From NCBI RefSeq assembly GCF_001625215.2, contig NC_030381.2, forward strand, positions 38,996,689 to 39,060,688: 64,000 nucleotides of DNA, read 5' to 3'. The notes beneath the pieces are model-generated. The model searched no databases. It had not been told where the DNA came from and was given only the letters and a program-made list of their open reading frames with translations. A program made the translations under genes and the position numbers. The stretch comes from Daucus carota subsp. sativus (taxonomy: Eukaryota > Streptophyta > Magnoliopsida > Apiales > Apiaceae). This document shows positions 36,806 through 51,230 of the stretch, in pieces (the stretch's first letter is position 1; every line of letters begins with the position of its first letter).

Positions 36806-39145
36806 ATGAGTCATTTCCTATGGTTTCTTCTCTCACTCTTCCTCCAACTCCCATCCTTTTTTGCTCAATCTCAAACTTACATAATCAGAGTCCAAAACGA
36901 CTTAAAGCCCTCTGTGTTTTCTAATGTTGAGAATTGGTATAAATCCACTCTTCAAACTCTTGACACCTCTCAACTAATGAAGGACTCTGAAGAGCTTTCC
37001 AATACTCAAGAGTTTCTCCACATATATAAAACAATTTTCCATGGCTTTTCCACTACACTTACCTCCCAACAAGCTGAGCAGCTCAAAAACCAGCCTGGAA
37101 TCCTCGCTGTCATGCCTGACCAACTCCGCCAAATCCAAACAACTCGCACTCCAATATTTCTTGGACTCGAAGGGAAAAATCCTTCGAGTTTAATCACTGA
37201 ATCTGACTCCGGTTCAGACGCCATAATTGGGATCTTCGACACGGGTATCTCGCCAGAATGCCGTAGCTTCCATGACCAAGGCCTTCCTCCAATTCCCACA
37301 CGTTGGAAAGGCGAGTGCGTTGAAGGGGGAAATTTTAAAAAATCACACTGTAACAAAAAATTAATCGGAGCAAAATATTTCAGAGCGGCTTATGAAGCGA
37401 GCATGAAAATGAAAGATGTGAATATTAGCGCGGAACTTAAGTCCCCTAGAGACACGCATGGTCATGGTACTCACACGGCCTCTACTGCAGCTGGCCGAAA
37501 AGTTAGTAACGCATCGCTGCTCACTCTCGCAGCTGGTGTAGCCATCGGTGTAGCACCGAAAGCCCGAATTGCAGCGTACAAAATATGCTGGAAAAAAGGC
37601 TGTTCTGACGCTGATATTCTCGCGGCGTTTGATGCAGCTGTTGAAGATGGTGTGGATGTGATTTCGTTGTCAGTAGGTGGGGGAACGCTCCCATACCATC
37701 TTGACCCGATTGCTATAGGATCGTACGGAGCAATGGAGAAAGGAATTATTGTATCTGCTTCTGCGGGTAACGAAGGCCCTGTTGCACAGTCGGTTGCAAA
37801 TGTTGCCCCGTGGATCACAACTGTTGGAGCTGGCACGATTGATAGGAGATTTCCAGCTGATTTGAAGCTGGAGAACGATAAAATTATTACTGGCGCCGCG
37901 ATTTATTCAGGTCAGGATGTGCCTTATACACCGATTGTTTATGCAGGGCATGCTTTTATTCGTGAACAAGGGTTTAGTAATTTTTCTGGAGGAGCTTGTA
38001 TGCCGAAATCTTTAGATAGTGATTTGGTTAAGGGGAAAATCGTGATATGTGATAGAGGAGGAACGTCTCGTGCCACGAAAGGGGAGACTGTGAAAATTGC
38101 TGGTGGGATTGGAGTTGTGGTTGCGAATTTAGCAACAACCGGAGAAGGATTAGTCGCTGATGCTCATGTAATTCCTGGTTTATCCGTTACTGCATCGGCT
38201 GGTAAAAAGCTTCGAGCTTATGTTAAATTAAATAAAAATCCGAGGGCTAGTATCGTTTTTCGTGGTACTCAAGTGGGAGTGAAGCCAGCACCCGTGGTGG
38301 CGTCGTTTTCAGCTAGAGGGCCTAATGCTGAATCAATTTATGTTCTAAAACCTGATATAATCGCGCCAGGTGTTGACATCCTTGCAGCATGGCCTAATGA
38401 AGCACCGCCGACTGAATTAGCCATGGACACGAGACGCACTGATTTTAACATACTGTCAGGGACATCGATGTCGTGCCCTCACGTATCAGGCCTTGTCGCG
38501 TTACTCAAAGGAGCCCATCCTGATTGGTCACCAGCAATGGTGAAATCAGCGCTCATGACCACGGCCTACACAATGGACACTGAGGGCAGGCCTATTCGCG
38601 ATGAGAAAGCATATAATGATTCAACAATATGGGACATGGGATCGGGACATGTGGATCCTGACAAGGCGGTTGATCCAGGATTAGTTTACGACTTGACAAG
38701 TATTGACTATTTAAATTTCTTATGCTCGTCAAATTACAGTCGCCAAGATATCCGATTAATTGCTAGACGGTCACTAAGGTGTAACAAAACGAAACAGAGG
38801 CCTTGGGATCTGAATTACCCAGCAATTGTAGTGGCTTTCGAAGAATCTGAAGCGTCAAGGTTTGAAGTTATTGTGAGAAGAACAGTGACACATGTTAGCG
38901 AGAATGCGTCTAGTTACACAGCAGAAGTTATTAGTCCGAAACATGTGAGTGTGAGTGTTGATCCGCCAAGGATGAGGTTTACTAAGAAAGGTGAGAAACA
39001 AAGTTATACGGTTCGGATTTCGGGCAAGAAGATGGGAGTGTCTGCCGGGAGTATGTTGTCTGAAGAGGGGAAATTGATATGGAGAGATGAGCATCATGTG
39101 GTGAATACACCTCTTGTTGTGGTTTATCAGAAGCCTTTGTTTTAG
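36806..39145 (+). CDS. Subtilisin-like serine protease (plant subtilase, SBT1 type), intronless
   Basis: Extracellular serine protease precursor of 779 aa in one exon. Signal peptide 1-20 (LWFLLSLFLQLPSFFAQS), inhibitor I9 prodomain about 24-112, S8 catalytic domain from about 115. Catalytic residues visible: D145 (FDTGIS), H220 (THGHGTHTAS), oxyanion N322 (SAGNEGP) and S554 (SGTSMSCPH). A PA insert lies around 345-480 (KGKIVICDRGG, VIPGLSVTASAGKKL), and a C-terminal Fn3-like domain about 665-775 (LNYPAI). Lack of introns is usual for SBT1 genes. All catalytic residues are present and length is normal, so it should be active after self-cleavage. The substrate cannot be told from sequence. Confidence 0.96.
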   Translation: MSHFLWFLLSLFLQLPSFFAQSQTYIIRVQNDLKPSVFSNVENWYKSTLQTLDTSQLMKDSEELSNTQEFLHIYKTIFHGFSTTLTSQQAEQLKNQPGILAVMPDQLRQIQTTRTPIFLGLEGKNPSSLITESDSGSDAIIGIFDTGISPECRSFHDQGLPPIPTRWKGECVEGGNFKKSHCNKKLIGAKYFRAAYEASMKMKDVNISAELKSPRDTHGHGTHTASTAAGRKVSNASLLTLAAGVAIGVAPKARIAAYKICWKKGCSDADILAAFDAAVEDGVDVISLSVGGGTLPYHLDPIAIGSYGAMEKGIIVSASAGNEGPVAQSVANVAPWITTVGAGTIDRRFPADLKLENDKIITGAAIYSGQDVPYTPIVYAGHAFIREQGFSNFSGGACMPKSLDSDLVKGKIVICDRGGTSRATKGETVKIAGGIGVVVANLATTGEGLVADAHVIPGLSVTASAGKKLRAYVKLNKNPRASIVFRGTQVGVKPAPVVASFSARGPNAESIYVLKPDIIAPGVDILAAWPNEAPPTELAMDTRRTDFNILSGTSMSCPHVSGLVALLKGAHPDWSPAMVKSALMTTAYTMDTEGRPIRDEKAYNDSTIWDMGSGHVDPDKAVDPGLVYDLTSIDYLNFLCSSNYSRQDIRLIARRSLRCNKTKQRPWDLNYPAIVVAFEESEASRFEVIVRRTVTHVSENASSYTAEVISPKHVSVSVDPPRMRFTKKGEKQSYTVRISGKKMGVSAGSMLSEEGKLIWRDEHHVVNTPLVVVYQKPLF

Positions 39146-40075
39146 ATTCTGTTGTAATGTTTGATCTAGTATATGTAGAAATCTATGACAAACTTTGACT
39201 TGTTCAAGTTTTTGGTGTAATGTTAGTTCATGTCTGAATGTAAGAGTTGCTTAACTGGAACCTAATACTGACGACTACCAGTTTGCTACATTACAGCGCT
39301 GAGGCATGACTTGAAACTCGATCCAACCCGCAATCCTATTTATCAAGATAAAATTCGAAAGTGATCTGAAAATCATCCCTTTGATCCGAAATGACCCGAA
39401 ATTAGAATTTTATTTTTAATAACTTCAATTTTCAATTTTATTCAATTTTAAGTGATTTTATCTTTACCCGAAATTAACTCGCGGGCCCGTTATTTGACAT
39501 TATCACCCCTGCATTCAGTTGAGTCATATATATTGAGATGTTTGCCTTCTCAGGCTCGAACTTATCAAGCTGAATTAAAATCGAATAATTTATTGACAAA
39601 CAAATTTAAGTAAATATGGGTTATGCATTTGAGTAACAGTATGTTGAAGTAGTGATTCATGGGAGTAATGTTGACACTTGACAGTAACACGTGTTTTTGG
39701 CATGTTTGCAGTTCCATTTTTTTTAAACATCGAAAATATTTTCACAAAAACAAAATTCATTTCTCTTATTTCCTTCATTTTGAGACCTATCTTAAATTTC
39801 CTAAAAAATATAGTTTCATGCTTGTTTTTCAATTTTTTCCCTAGAATAAAATTTAATAAATGCCTGTTAAAAGTAAATTATGACTAGTTTACCATTTTCG
39901 CCCAGTATGTTTTTGAACTAAACTCACGAATTTAAAATTTGAAATCTTTTTTTTGAAACAAAAATTGAACTTTTAGGAATTTTTTAAAAAATCAGACTAT
40001 AACAATTGTCGGAAATCGCAAAGAGGATGTTTTTATTCAGCCACTTGGGCTACTAGTAAATAATACTCCTGTAAT
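39146..40075. other. 3' flank of the subtilase gene, no further gene
   Basis: Contains the subtilase 3' UTR and a decayed hAT-type MITE (39297-39511). The rest is AT-rich. Confidence 0.6.
39297..39511. mobile_element. Decayed hAT-type MITE, same family as 32712-32932
   Basis: The interior matches the 32.7-kb copy (CGAAAGTGATCTGAAAATCA, ACCCGAAATTAGAATTTTA, TTTAAGTGATTTT). The right end is TATCACCCCTG and the left terminus is degraded. CATTACAG and CATTCAG flank it as a worn target duplication. Confidence 0.6.
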
Positions 40076-40685
40076 TAGGGGTGAGCATAAAAATCCGAAA
40101 TCCGGATTATCCGATTTTCCGGTCCGGTATCCGATTGAAAAAATCCGGAAATTTGGATATCCGGTCCGAATAATCCGGACCGGATATCCGATCCGGTTTT
40201 TTTCTATAAATTCGGATACGGATCCGGATTACATATATATAAGAAATCGGATATCCGGATCCGATCCGGTTTTATTATTTTTGATAAAATATTTTTTTAT
40301 AAATAATATATTAATAATTTTTAGTTTTGTAAAGAATCTACATCTTGTAAATTTCACGTCATTTAAGCATGAGTACGTGATTTTTTTAGAAGCAGCCAAT
40401 GTAATACTCCTATAACACATCACAATATCAATACACCCCACGCGGTATACCGATCACAGTTAAAAGAGTTAAAAGAGTTGAGTCTGATGCTTACATGTAT
40501 TTAGCTAATATCGACCTCCAATTCTTGCTTTGATATGTCAGTGCTTTTTTATTTCAGTCTCGTTGCCAAGCAAATATGGAATACACACTTTATATTTTTA
40601 AGTATGGTACATGTATTTTTATAACTTTTTTGTGGACTTCCAAATTCAATCATCATTTACACATTTATTGCTCATGTTATGCTAG

Positions 40686-40746
<61 letters not shown>

Positions 40747-41086
40747 GCATATATTCACTTAGATCAGATGATACTTATTGCATTTTATTTATTATTTCAC
40801 TTATCAAATATTAATATGAATCTATTTACGATTTTATAGGCAAAAGGTATCACATAGTAGGCTATAAAAGTGTTTTTTTTAATATTATTTGTCAAAAAAA
40901 TAATAAGAAATGAGTATATATCAATCGGATCCGGATAATCCGGTTTCCGATCCGATTTAAGAGGATATCCGAATATTCGGATATCCGGTTAAACCGGAAC
41001 CGGAATAAAATTTTAGTGATCCGAAAAACCGGATATCCGGTTTATATTTTATAACCGGACCGGATATCCGGTTATGCTCACCCCTA
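40076..41086. mobile_element. Fold-back hAT-type element rich in ATCCGGAT words
   Basis: 1,011 bp with terminal inverted repeats TAGGGGTGAGCATAA at both ends and an exact 8-bp target duplication CCTGTAAT (40068-40075 and 41087-41094). The outer 160-200 bp on each side are crowded with CCGGATATCCG-type words in inverted order, so a single strand could fold into a long hairpin. The middle holds a (TTA)n run. No transposase. Its right end stands 167 bp before the eL19 start codon, directly upstream of that gene's promoter motifs. Confidence 0.88.
40687..40746. repeat. (TTA)n microsatellite
   Basis: About 20 uninterrupted TTA units inside the fold-back hAT-type element. Confidence 0.95.
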
Positions 41087-41133
41087 CCTGTAATAGCCTC
41101 GCATTCGGGCTCGAGGACGTTACAAGAAACTAA

Positions 41134-41204
41134 AGCCCAAAACGAGATACTAAACCCTAGGCCCAGAGAACAATAAGAGGCGAAATATAAAAGTGAAACC
41201 CTAG
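41134..41204 (+). promoter_or_regulatory. Ribosomal-protein-type promoter: telo-boxes and site II motifs
   Basis: AAACCCTAG occurs at 41152-41160 and 41196-41204, and the site II element TGGGCY occurs inverted as AGCCCA (41134-41139) and GGCCCA (41160-41165, fused to the first telo-box). This pairing is well known in promoters of plant ribosomal protein and other growth-linked genes, where TCP factors act at site II. Confidence 0.75.
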
Positions 41205-41253
41205 CCTCTCGTTCATCTTGTTCAGTTTGTGAGCGCAGCTGCGGAGAAAAAAG

Positions 41254-43416
<2,163 letters not shown>

Positions 43417-43962
43417 GGAACTTCCTGTTGCTGCTTGAAGGGGAATTCTGTATCAGTACTTGTTTAGCACTAGTGTTTTTGACCAGCATGGTTCTATGCT
43501 TTTGTTTACTGTTTAAAATGTTTGTTATTAAGAGATGGAATCTGAATTATAATCTTAATACTCTGTTTGAGACTCTTTCTATAGATTGTTTTATCTGCTA
43601 TTCCTGCACATCTAGTTATGCTTGCTGTTAATTGTTCTTATACTGTTGAAAAATGGAAGCATAGATATTGAAAATGCATTTATATTTGCATTTGTTGAGA
43701 GTACAATGTTTAATTTTTTTGATTTCCTTGGCGGTATTTTGATTTACTGCATCTAGCACTTCTCAGCTCTGCCTGGGTGAATAGTTGTCCTCTTGTAGAT
43801 GATGCTACAAGCTGCTTGCAAAATAGTCTGAAGCGGGGATACGTATAAACATTCATGATATGTAGTTGCCTATGGTAAATGATGAACCAATTTTATGAGC
43901 GTATGAGTGAACTGGCTACTGGCTTAAAAGCGTATGTCTGATTCAGTATGTTTTAAAAAGTA

Positions 43963-44098
43963 CTCACTCCGTCCCAAAATATATGTCACTTTGATTTTTT
44001 GCACGTAATTTGAAAAATAATATATAGATATATGTTTTATTTGCACCTCAAATTACGTGAAAAAAGTCAAAGTGACATGTATTATGGGACGGGGGGAG
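43963..44098. mobile_element. Stowaway MITE (Tc1/mariner type)
   Basis: Flanked by TA on both sides (43961-43962, 44099-44100). Terminal inverted repeats CTCACTCCGTCCCAAAAT and, inverted, CTCCCCCCGTCCCATAAT match the Stowaway consensus CTCCCTCCGTCCC. A second inverted stretch GTCACTTTGA/TCAAAGTGAC continues the hairpin. 136 bp, no coding. Confidence 0.9.
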
Positions 44099-44100
44099 TA

Positions 44101-44784
44101 ATTCTATTTTGTGTTTGGATAATATTTTTGATATTCATAAATTTTCAGATATAAAAATTACTAATGTGATAATAAAATATTATAAATTATCTCATAAAGT
44201 GATCCTTTACATTTTGGTAAAATCAAATTTCAAACTTCTGCTCATAGGCGCAGCAACTCGGCTCACCTTAATATACAACTGAATAAATATTTATTGAAAT
44301 CATATGTTGATATTCTTTGTTATGGCCGGAAGGTGAAGACGGTGTCAGAGAAATACTTTATTCAATTTTTGATATTGTATTTTTGGCGCAAGATGATTGC
44401 CAAATCACCAGGTCTAGTTCTGCGAGGTGAATCGGTTGTCAAAAACCCGTGCATCAGAGTCATTTTTCGACCCTTTCTGAGCATAGAACATGATCAATTT
44501 CAAATTTAGTGGATAAAAGAGCAGAAAATATTGCTACGCAACTGTGGAAATCAAATGAAGCAAATCCAAACTAATTGGTGTAAAACCAGAACTGGTGAAA
44601 GTGTCTCCGCAGGGTACACTGCATATTATTGTACAATTTAGTCAGTGATTTGAAGTTGTAATAACCCGCGACCTTAGAACAACAGCATGACTGCTAAATC
44701 CAATAATAATCGTTACCTAATAGAGAAAAGTGAGCCTGAAAACTTAAACCTACATAATCTTTTTCCTCGGAGCACCAGTTGCGA
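44101..44784. other. Spacer between convergent RPL19 and ERS1-type genes
   Basis: 3' flanking DNA, no credible gene. The short open frame at 44294-44509 has no recognisable features. Confidence 0.55.
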
Positions 44785-47700
44785 CTAAAAACTTCTCTGA
44801 TTACGTGGAATGTAAGTAGCTATATAATCGTCTCTTGAAAAAAGTCTGTGTCCAATGAGATCGCCGCTACCTCTGTGAGCTCTCCCTTGCATCACTGTTT
44901 GTTGTATTGTTGGCTCACTTGCGTTGTTACATAGTCCAAGTCTCACGATAAATGCAACTTTGCTGCCTTTGCCTGGGCCCTCACTCTCGATCCAAATATG
45001 ACCTCCCATGAGATTCAAGAACCTAAAAATATACCAAGCCAGATTGAGAGGAAAGGATAGACAACTATTGAAGCAATTGTATATGAAGAAGAGGTTGGGC
45101 ATTGCATTCTAATAAAATAAATCCTTTTGTGATACCAGTCAACCCTAAGTCTACATTTGATTTAATCTGAGGGATATTTGAGGACTGAACTATAATCATT
45201 TTATAATTTTAGACATCTGTTTTATACAAATCTACATAGGAATATAGTCCAGGAATTAGAAAGTGTAGAAATATGTTCTACAGGAGATTAGATGGTCTAC
45301 CCGGCATGTTTAACAAAACAAACATGGGATTAGTATTTTAAAGACTATTGATCCAGTGATAAACTACAAAGTATGGATTATAATCTCTCCAAACAAAATA
45401 GCCTACTCCTACCTTCTGCAAATGGCAAGTCCAAGTCCAGTGCCAGAATTGCTTCGAGAAGAGGCATTTCCAGACTCTAAAAATTTGGTGAAAAGAAGTG
45501 GAAGATCTTGAGGACTAATTCCACAACCAGAATCCTTCACCTGCAGATAGAGAGAAAAATAAATTATTTAGTCAAATAATATGAAGCATCTTTGAGGGAA
45601 AACTAAATTTGATTATGTAAAATACCCAAAGGAGTAACAAAAAATCAAAACTTGCTACAACTATTGTTTTCAAGCCTCTCCTGATTTTTGCTCTTTCTTT
45701 TCTACCAGGGTGAGCTGGTGAGATGAAGAGGGGCGTTTGTCATTGAATAAACTATCGGTCCACTACTGAAGATCTCAACAAAGTAATCTACTAAAAAATT
45801 AAAAATCTCTGACCTGCACTAGTAAATAGAAGTGATTATCACTTGACATGGGAACGAATTCCGGATTCCCCAAGTATTTATAATACTCTGGTTTTGCTAC
45901 TGAAGCTTCCACTGAAATATAACCTTCCTTTGTGAACTTTACAGCATTTCCCACAACATTTAAAATAGTTTGCATAAGCCATTTACCATCACCAACAGCA
46001 TGGACCGGTAGATCAATACCCAGTGTCAAGTTTGTTGACAAGTTCTTTACAGAGGCAACAGGATTTATAAGGTTCATGCTCTGCACACAAATGAAATATA
46101 ATAATTGTATCGTGAAGACATAGTACTAATATATATTAAGACTAAATAGCAGTTTTGAGTTTTACCTCTCTAAATACGTCATGAAGGTTAAAGATTTTAT
46201 TATCTAATTCTAGGCTACCATCTTCAAGTCTAGAAAGATCTAGAACATCATTTATGAGTGCTGCCAGAAGATTCCCACTCTTAAGTACGGTCTCTATCAT
46301 CATTCTCTGATCTGGGGTTAATTCTGTTTCTAGTAGAAGTGAAGATAAGGTGATAACTGCATGCATAGGTGTCCCCATCTCATGGTTCATCACGGCTAGA
46401 AAATCATTGCGAGCACGAATAGCCATCTCTGCCTCTTGTCGTGCTAAATCCAGAGCAACATTCTGCTCCATGAGCTGATCACGTGCCCGCATAGATTCTT
46501 CCAGAATTGCAGCATGTGAAAGAGCGACAGCGACCTGTAAAAACAATATGGCAGACTGAGCACGAGGGAGTTGCATAGAATCGTTGTTGTTTTCTGTGGA
46601 TAACCTTTTGTCTTTATTTTTAACTTTTATGATCATCCCACTGGGAGGGGGAAATTCCATAAGATGTGAAAGACATAGCTTGGTCAAATTTAGTAAGCTC
46701 TAGAAACCAGATAAATCGACAATGTTTATCCAAGTCATAAAGGAACAAAATGGATTGTTTTGAAACAAAAATGAGGAAAAACTTGCATTATCATATTATG
46801 TATAGCTAACTTTGGAAATGTAATAGGATTTTCCTCATCCTTCCGAAAGGTCGAGGGTTCGAACTCAGCGGAGGCAATATGTGTGTCTGTATATTAATTT
46901 CCTTGTGATTGACCTACCCACATTAATAAAAAATTATTTTGCTTTCAGTGAGGAATATATCTGTTTACGAGCTGCTTCTTTTTTAAGCAAAAGTAGAAGG
47001 GACAATTTTATGGTTATGTTTCAATTATATGGTTATCTTTCTTAAAATCAGACAGAAATAATCCTAGTGGACGTTATATGCTTTCCAGGTTGTTTGGATC
47101 CTCTATTATTTCACCTGAGATATGGTTTTCTGTACTAATCCAAAAGACAGTGGATTTAAAAAAACACAAAAAGAAAATGTATGAATAACTAAAGAAAAAA
47201 AGATTGGAACTCGTAAAACTAAGTTCAGCTACTTGTGCCACAAAGAGCATAGCTTTCACTTGGAAATGCTACTTACCGCACCACCCAAAACTAGCGGTCA
47301 TATTCTAACTTCAACATATTATTAGCACTTTAAGTTCTCCAAGTCCTTTGTAGAGTTTTTCTTGTTTATTCTGTTCTCCTTTACTTCAACACCATCCAAA
47401 ACTTTCCTACTCCTCCATGAGAGAACCCAGGAAAAAATATGTATAAAATTTGACATCATAAGAAACTAAATCAATTCTTTTAAAACGAACAATAAGTATT
47501 ATGTATATATGTTGACCTTACTTTATTTTCTTAATATATCTAACTATTTGGTAATTTGTATAACCAAGACAACTGCTTTCTTTCTGGATACTTTTAGTTA
47601 ATATAAATTCTAAGTTATTGCCAATTGCTCTTGGTCGAAAGTGATTCTCCTGAATGAGTAGCTTTAGGTTCGATATGTATGGTCTTGTGTTCATATACAA

Positions 47701-49366
47701 ACTAATCTAGCCTATACAAGCTGGTGAATAATATATATGTTAATTACAAAACTATATTTTATAATTTACACATGGCAAATCATAACGTACATTTTTAGTC
47801 AATTATCGAGGTGTTATCCTAACCCTAAACATTTATATAGTGCGTATACAACTTCTCCTTGGAATTAATAGGATTTTTCTTGAAATTCTATAAGAAGACT
47901 AGTTGCTGTTTGGTAAACAAACTTATTTAGTCTGTTTATCAAATAAAACTTACGACTTGCACCGACTTAAGCTGAATTTGGATAAAGTAAAAAAGGGTTT
48001 CTTATTTTATTATTATTATTTACTCATTTTGAGTTGTATATCTATGACTTAACAAAATCAATATTACCCTCAAGACATGTAACTTCTATCACTCTGCTGT
48101 TATTATCTGTAATTTTAAATTTTATAAGATAAGCATTATCAATTGAATTATAAAATTCACAAGATTTTAGTAAAAGAATTAGACTTTAAGTAATTAGTAG
48201 CTTTAAGCCAACAAGACCTGTGAAGAAGTATAATGATTATTGACTACAAGTTGTTTTCTCTTGTGTTGTAGAAATAAAGACTAGAAAAAACAGAACAATG
48301 TTCACAAGTCAAGTTCTACTTGAGATGTTGAGCAAAAAAGAACAAATTGATAGCTGAGATTAGTTGCTTTAAAGGAATAATCTTGAAACATAGTTTAGGT
48401 GATATGAAGAAGACATGTAAATCTAGCTGCAGTAAACAAAATAAAGTAGACAACACATACCTGATCAGCGACTACTTCAACCAGTTCCAATTCATGGTCA
48501 CGCCACTTTCTTACTCCATTCAGAGGAAGAATCAAGACCATCACAGCATAACGTTTTGCAGGAATTTCTGGCCACTCATTTACTTCAAAATCTGAAAGAT
48601 GTAAAAGAGGTACACGAACAGCAACAACCTCAGGAGGAACATATGTTCCGACATGTGTTTTAATTCCCACCAGTGGGCATGTATGTGGGATTCGTATTGC
48701 ATCAGCACTATTGAAAACTTCATTTACTATAGGAAGATTAATTGGTAGAGTTGAGCCAAAGGGAATCAGATTGTTAAGAGAGTAAGAAAGTTGTAAACTG
48801 GAACCCCTTTGTGATGGCATCCACAGTGCACATTCCTCAAGATCTAGAGTCCTACCCAGCTCGACAAGGGTGGTCTTTAGTATAGTGTTTCTGTCAAGAG
48901 TGCTTCTGATCTCATGAGTTAGCATTCTGACATGTCTTCCAGTTTCTTCTTGCTTAATGATTAGGCCCCTCTCCCAGTCAAGCGCTTCAGCCTTCTTCCT
49001 CAAAAACATTTCACGCTTTTTGACACTCAACAAATCAGGAATAATGTGCACAAGAGTTAAAGCTGTTACACACGACACAAAAGCGGTGGACATTTTTGCA
49101 ACAGTCATCACTATTACTACAGTTTTAGAATGCACTGAATATGTCCACAAACTTATAAAATGGGTTGCTCCACACAAAACAATGAATGCACCAAACAGCA
49201 CTAGAACCCATCTATAAGGAAAGAATGCTGCTTTCTGGACGAAGTAAATGAGCTCCAAGGGGATAGAAAAATATGCAAAGGAAATAAAGAAGTCTGAAAT
49301 ATACTGATATTTCACTAGAAGGTCATCTGGAGGCCAGTGAGTCTCAAAACAATCGCAAGACTCCAT
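44785..49366 (-). CDS. ERS1: Ethylene receptor, subfamily 1, ERS1 type (no receiver domain)
   Basis: Endoplasmic reticulum ethylene receptor, a negative regulator of ethylene responses acting through CTR1. Five coding exons: 48461-49366, 46166-46534, 45814-46080, 45413-45540, 44785-45022; 635 aa. C4 and C6 for dimer disulfides, three membrane helices in 22-117 with copper/ethylene ligands C65 and H69 (LCGATHF), a GAF domain about 155-305, histidine kinase dimerisation box with H353 (VMNHEM), and ATPase N and G boxes ([22 protein letters not shown]). It stops after the kinase, as ERS1 does, with a 45-residue tail. Odd: the residue after NHEM is G where ETR1/ERS1 proteins I recall have R. A 1.56-kb intron probably splits the 5' UTR (49390-50949). 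Confidence 0.94.
46845..46930 (+). mobile_element. Possible SINE fragment in ERS1 intron 1
   Basis: Contains a B-box-like GGTTCGAACTC preceded by GGTCGAG, as in tRNA-derived SINE heads, and ends near an A-rich stretch. No A box and no target duplication found, so it is tentative. Confidence 0.3.
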
Positions 49367-50490
49367 TTCCCAGCAACAGCCAAATGAAGCTGCATAAAAT
49401 ACATGTCAGTGGTGTATAATCCTAACTTTTGCAATTTATGAAGAAGATAATCCTCTTCTTTGTCCAATTAAATAAACGCATCTGACATTTTTAATCAACG
49501 TAATTACTACTTCATTTATTTGGGTAGTGGGCAGTGGTTAACAGAAGTGATTAATTAAGAAATCAGTAGAAACTGCTTCAAGTAAAAACAAGCAAAACAA
49601 AAGATCATGACAGCAAATATTCTGGAAGAGGCAGAGTTCAACATTCCCTGGAGTCCCCCAAGAACTTGTTAACCTGATTGTATGATGTCATACGTTAAAA
49701 GATTGTAAACATTGCTCTAAGGGTTGAATATATAGGATCCACATGGATATTAGGTCATGCCTAATTATTTAGATAGATAAACACCACAAGTCTAAACAAC
49801 ATACTATCTTGTGAAAATGCCTACCCTGAACTTTAGCACCCTCTGACAAATTTGAAAGCTTCTAAAACTAAATTATAAGGTATTTATGTGATAGTGTAAG
49901 ATTATAGACATGTCTAGATGAGCAATATGACACAGCCAAAGCAATTCGATTGTACTGGGAAATAGTACTCAAGGAAAACCACTTATGCATACAAAGTTCC
50001 TATAAGTCTATAACTATCTCAGAGTTATTCAGACTAAAAAGAACAAAAGATAGCAATCACCCAGCATGAAATCACTATTATTTCAACATATATGATGAGA
50101 ACATATCAGAGTTTGATCTCAAGGAAATTCTTTCCCTTTTGTGACAACAATCTCATTGTGCCAATTTCCACAAAAAATCAGATTAAGAAATTTCCCCTTC
50201 CTTAACTAAAAAATATAGTGCAAAGCAATAACTCTTTTGATTTAATATGTCTAAAAATACTAGAGCTAATAATATTCAACCAGGCGAAAAAACTTTACAA
50301 ATCAGCCCAAAGTCAAGATGCATATTACTAAATTTTCATACTTCTGATTTCTTCAAAATAAAATCCCAAGATTTTGTCTAAGATTAAGATCAAAGAATTC
50401 ATCCAAGAATAGAGATTAATTGAACTCTTTTGACTTGATGCACAACTGAAAAGACATTACCCATCACTAGTGAGTAGTGAATACTATAGT

Positions 50491-50533
<43 letters not shown>

Positions 50534-51230
50534 ATATCCAACATACCTTAACTAATCACATTACTGCCCATAATATAAGTTATCCCCACAAAGTTTGACA
50601 ACAGCATCACTAAATCTTCCCCCACATACTGCAGATGTCATATTCTCAACAAGCTCCTTGTCTATTCTTTATGCATCAAGAGTTCAAGACACCATTTTTT
50701 TTCATAGGATGGCAATTTCAGCAAAACTCAATTAAATTGCAAAGAAAACTTCAAACAATAAAAAAGTTGAAATCTTGCAACTAGGAGCTTGAAAAAGAAA
50801 CAAACAAGAAGCACCCATTTTAATTTTCTGGTAGTTTGTTAGCCAAATTTTGGTGGGGGGTTGGCAATTAAACTGAAATGGTGATTAGAATAATAAGAAT
50901 AATGCATATTTGAAGAAATAAGACAAAAGAGAGAAGGATTTGCACTTACCTCAATAAGAAATGATGCTTGATGTGAAATGATTTTGTTGCATTTGTTTAA
51001 GTGTAAATCTCTCTCTCCAAGTGTAAATCTCTCTCTCCCTACGTGTGTAATATCGAGAGTGATACTTCGAGAGAGAATAAAAGGAGAGAGGGGTGGGTAT
51101 ACACAATGGAGTAAAGTGGAGGGAAGCAAATTGAAGAAAATAAAAGGAAAAGTGGAGAGGGGCTGAGGCTCACGGACAAAAAAGGAAAAACTCGCACGTG
51201 TGATGTAAAGCTAAGTAAAGTCTGCTTCGG
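49367..51230 (-). other. Probable 5' UTR of the ERS1-type gene with a large intron
   Basis: On the minus strand a good acceptor (TTTATGCAG at 49390) lies 23 bp before the ATG, and a good donor (GAG/GTAAGTGC) lies at 50950/50949, giving a 1,560-bp leader intron. A pyrimidine-rich first exon would lie upstream in about 50950-51200, which is rich in CT words. 5' UTR introns are known in ethylene receptor genes. The transcription start was not determined. Confidence 0.5.
50493..50530. repeat. (GT)19 microsatellite
   Basis: Perfect GT run inside the presumed ERS1 leader intron. Confidence 0.95.
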
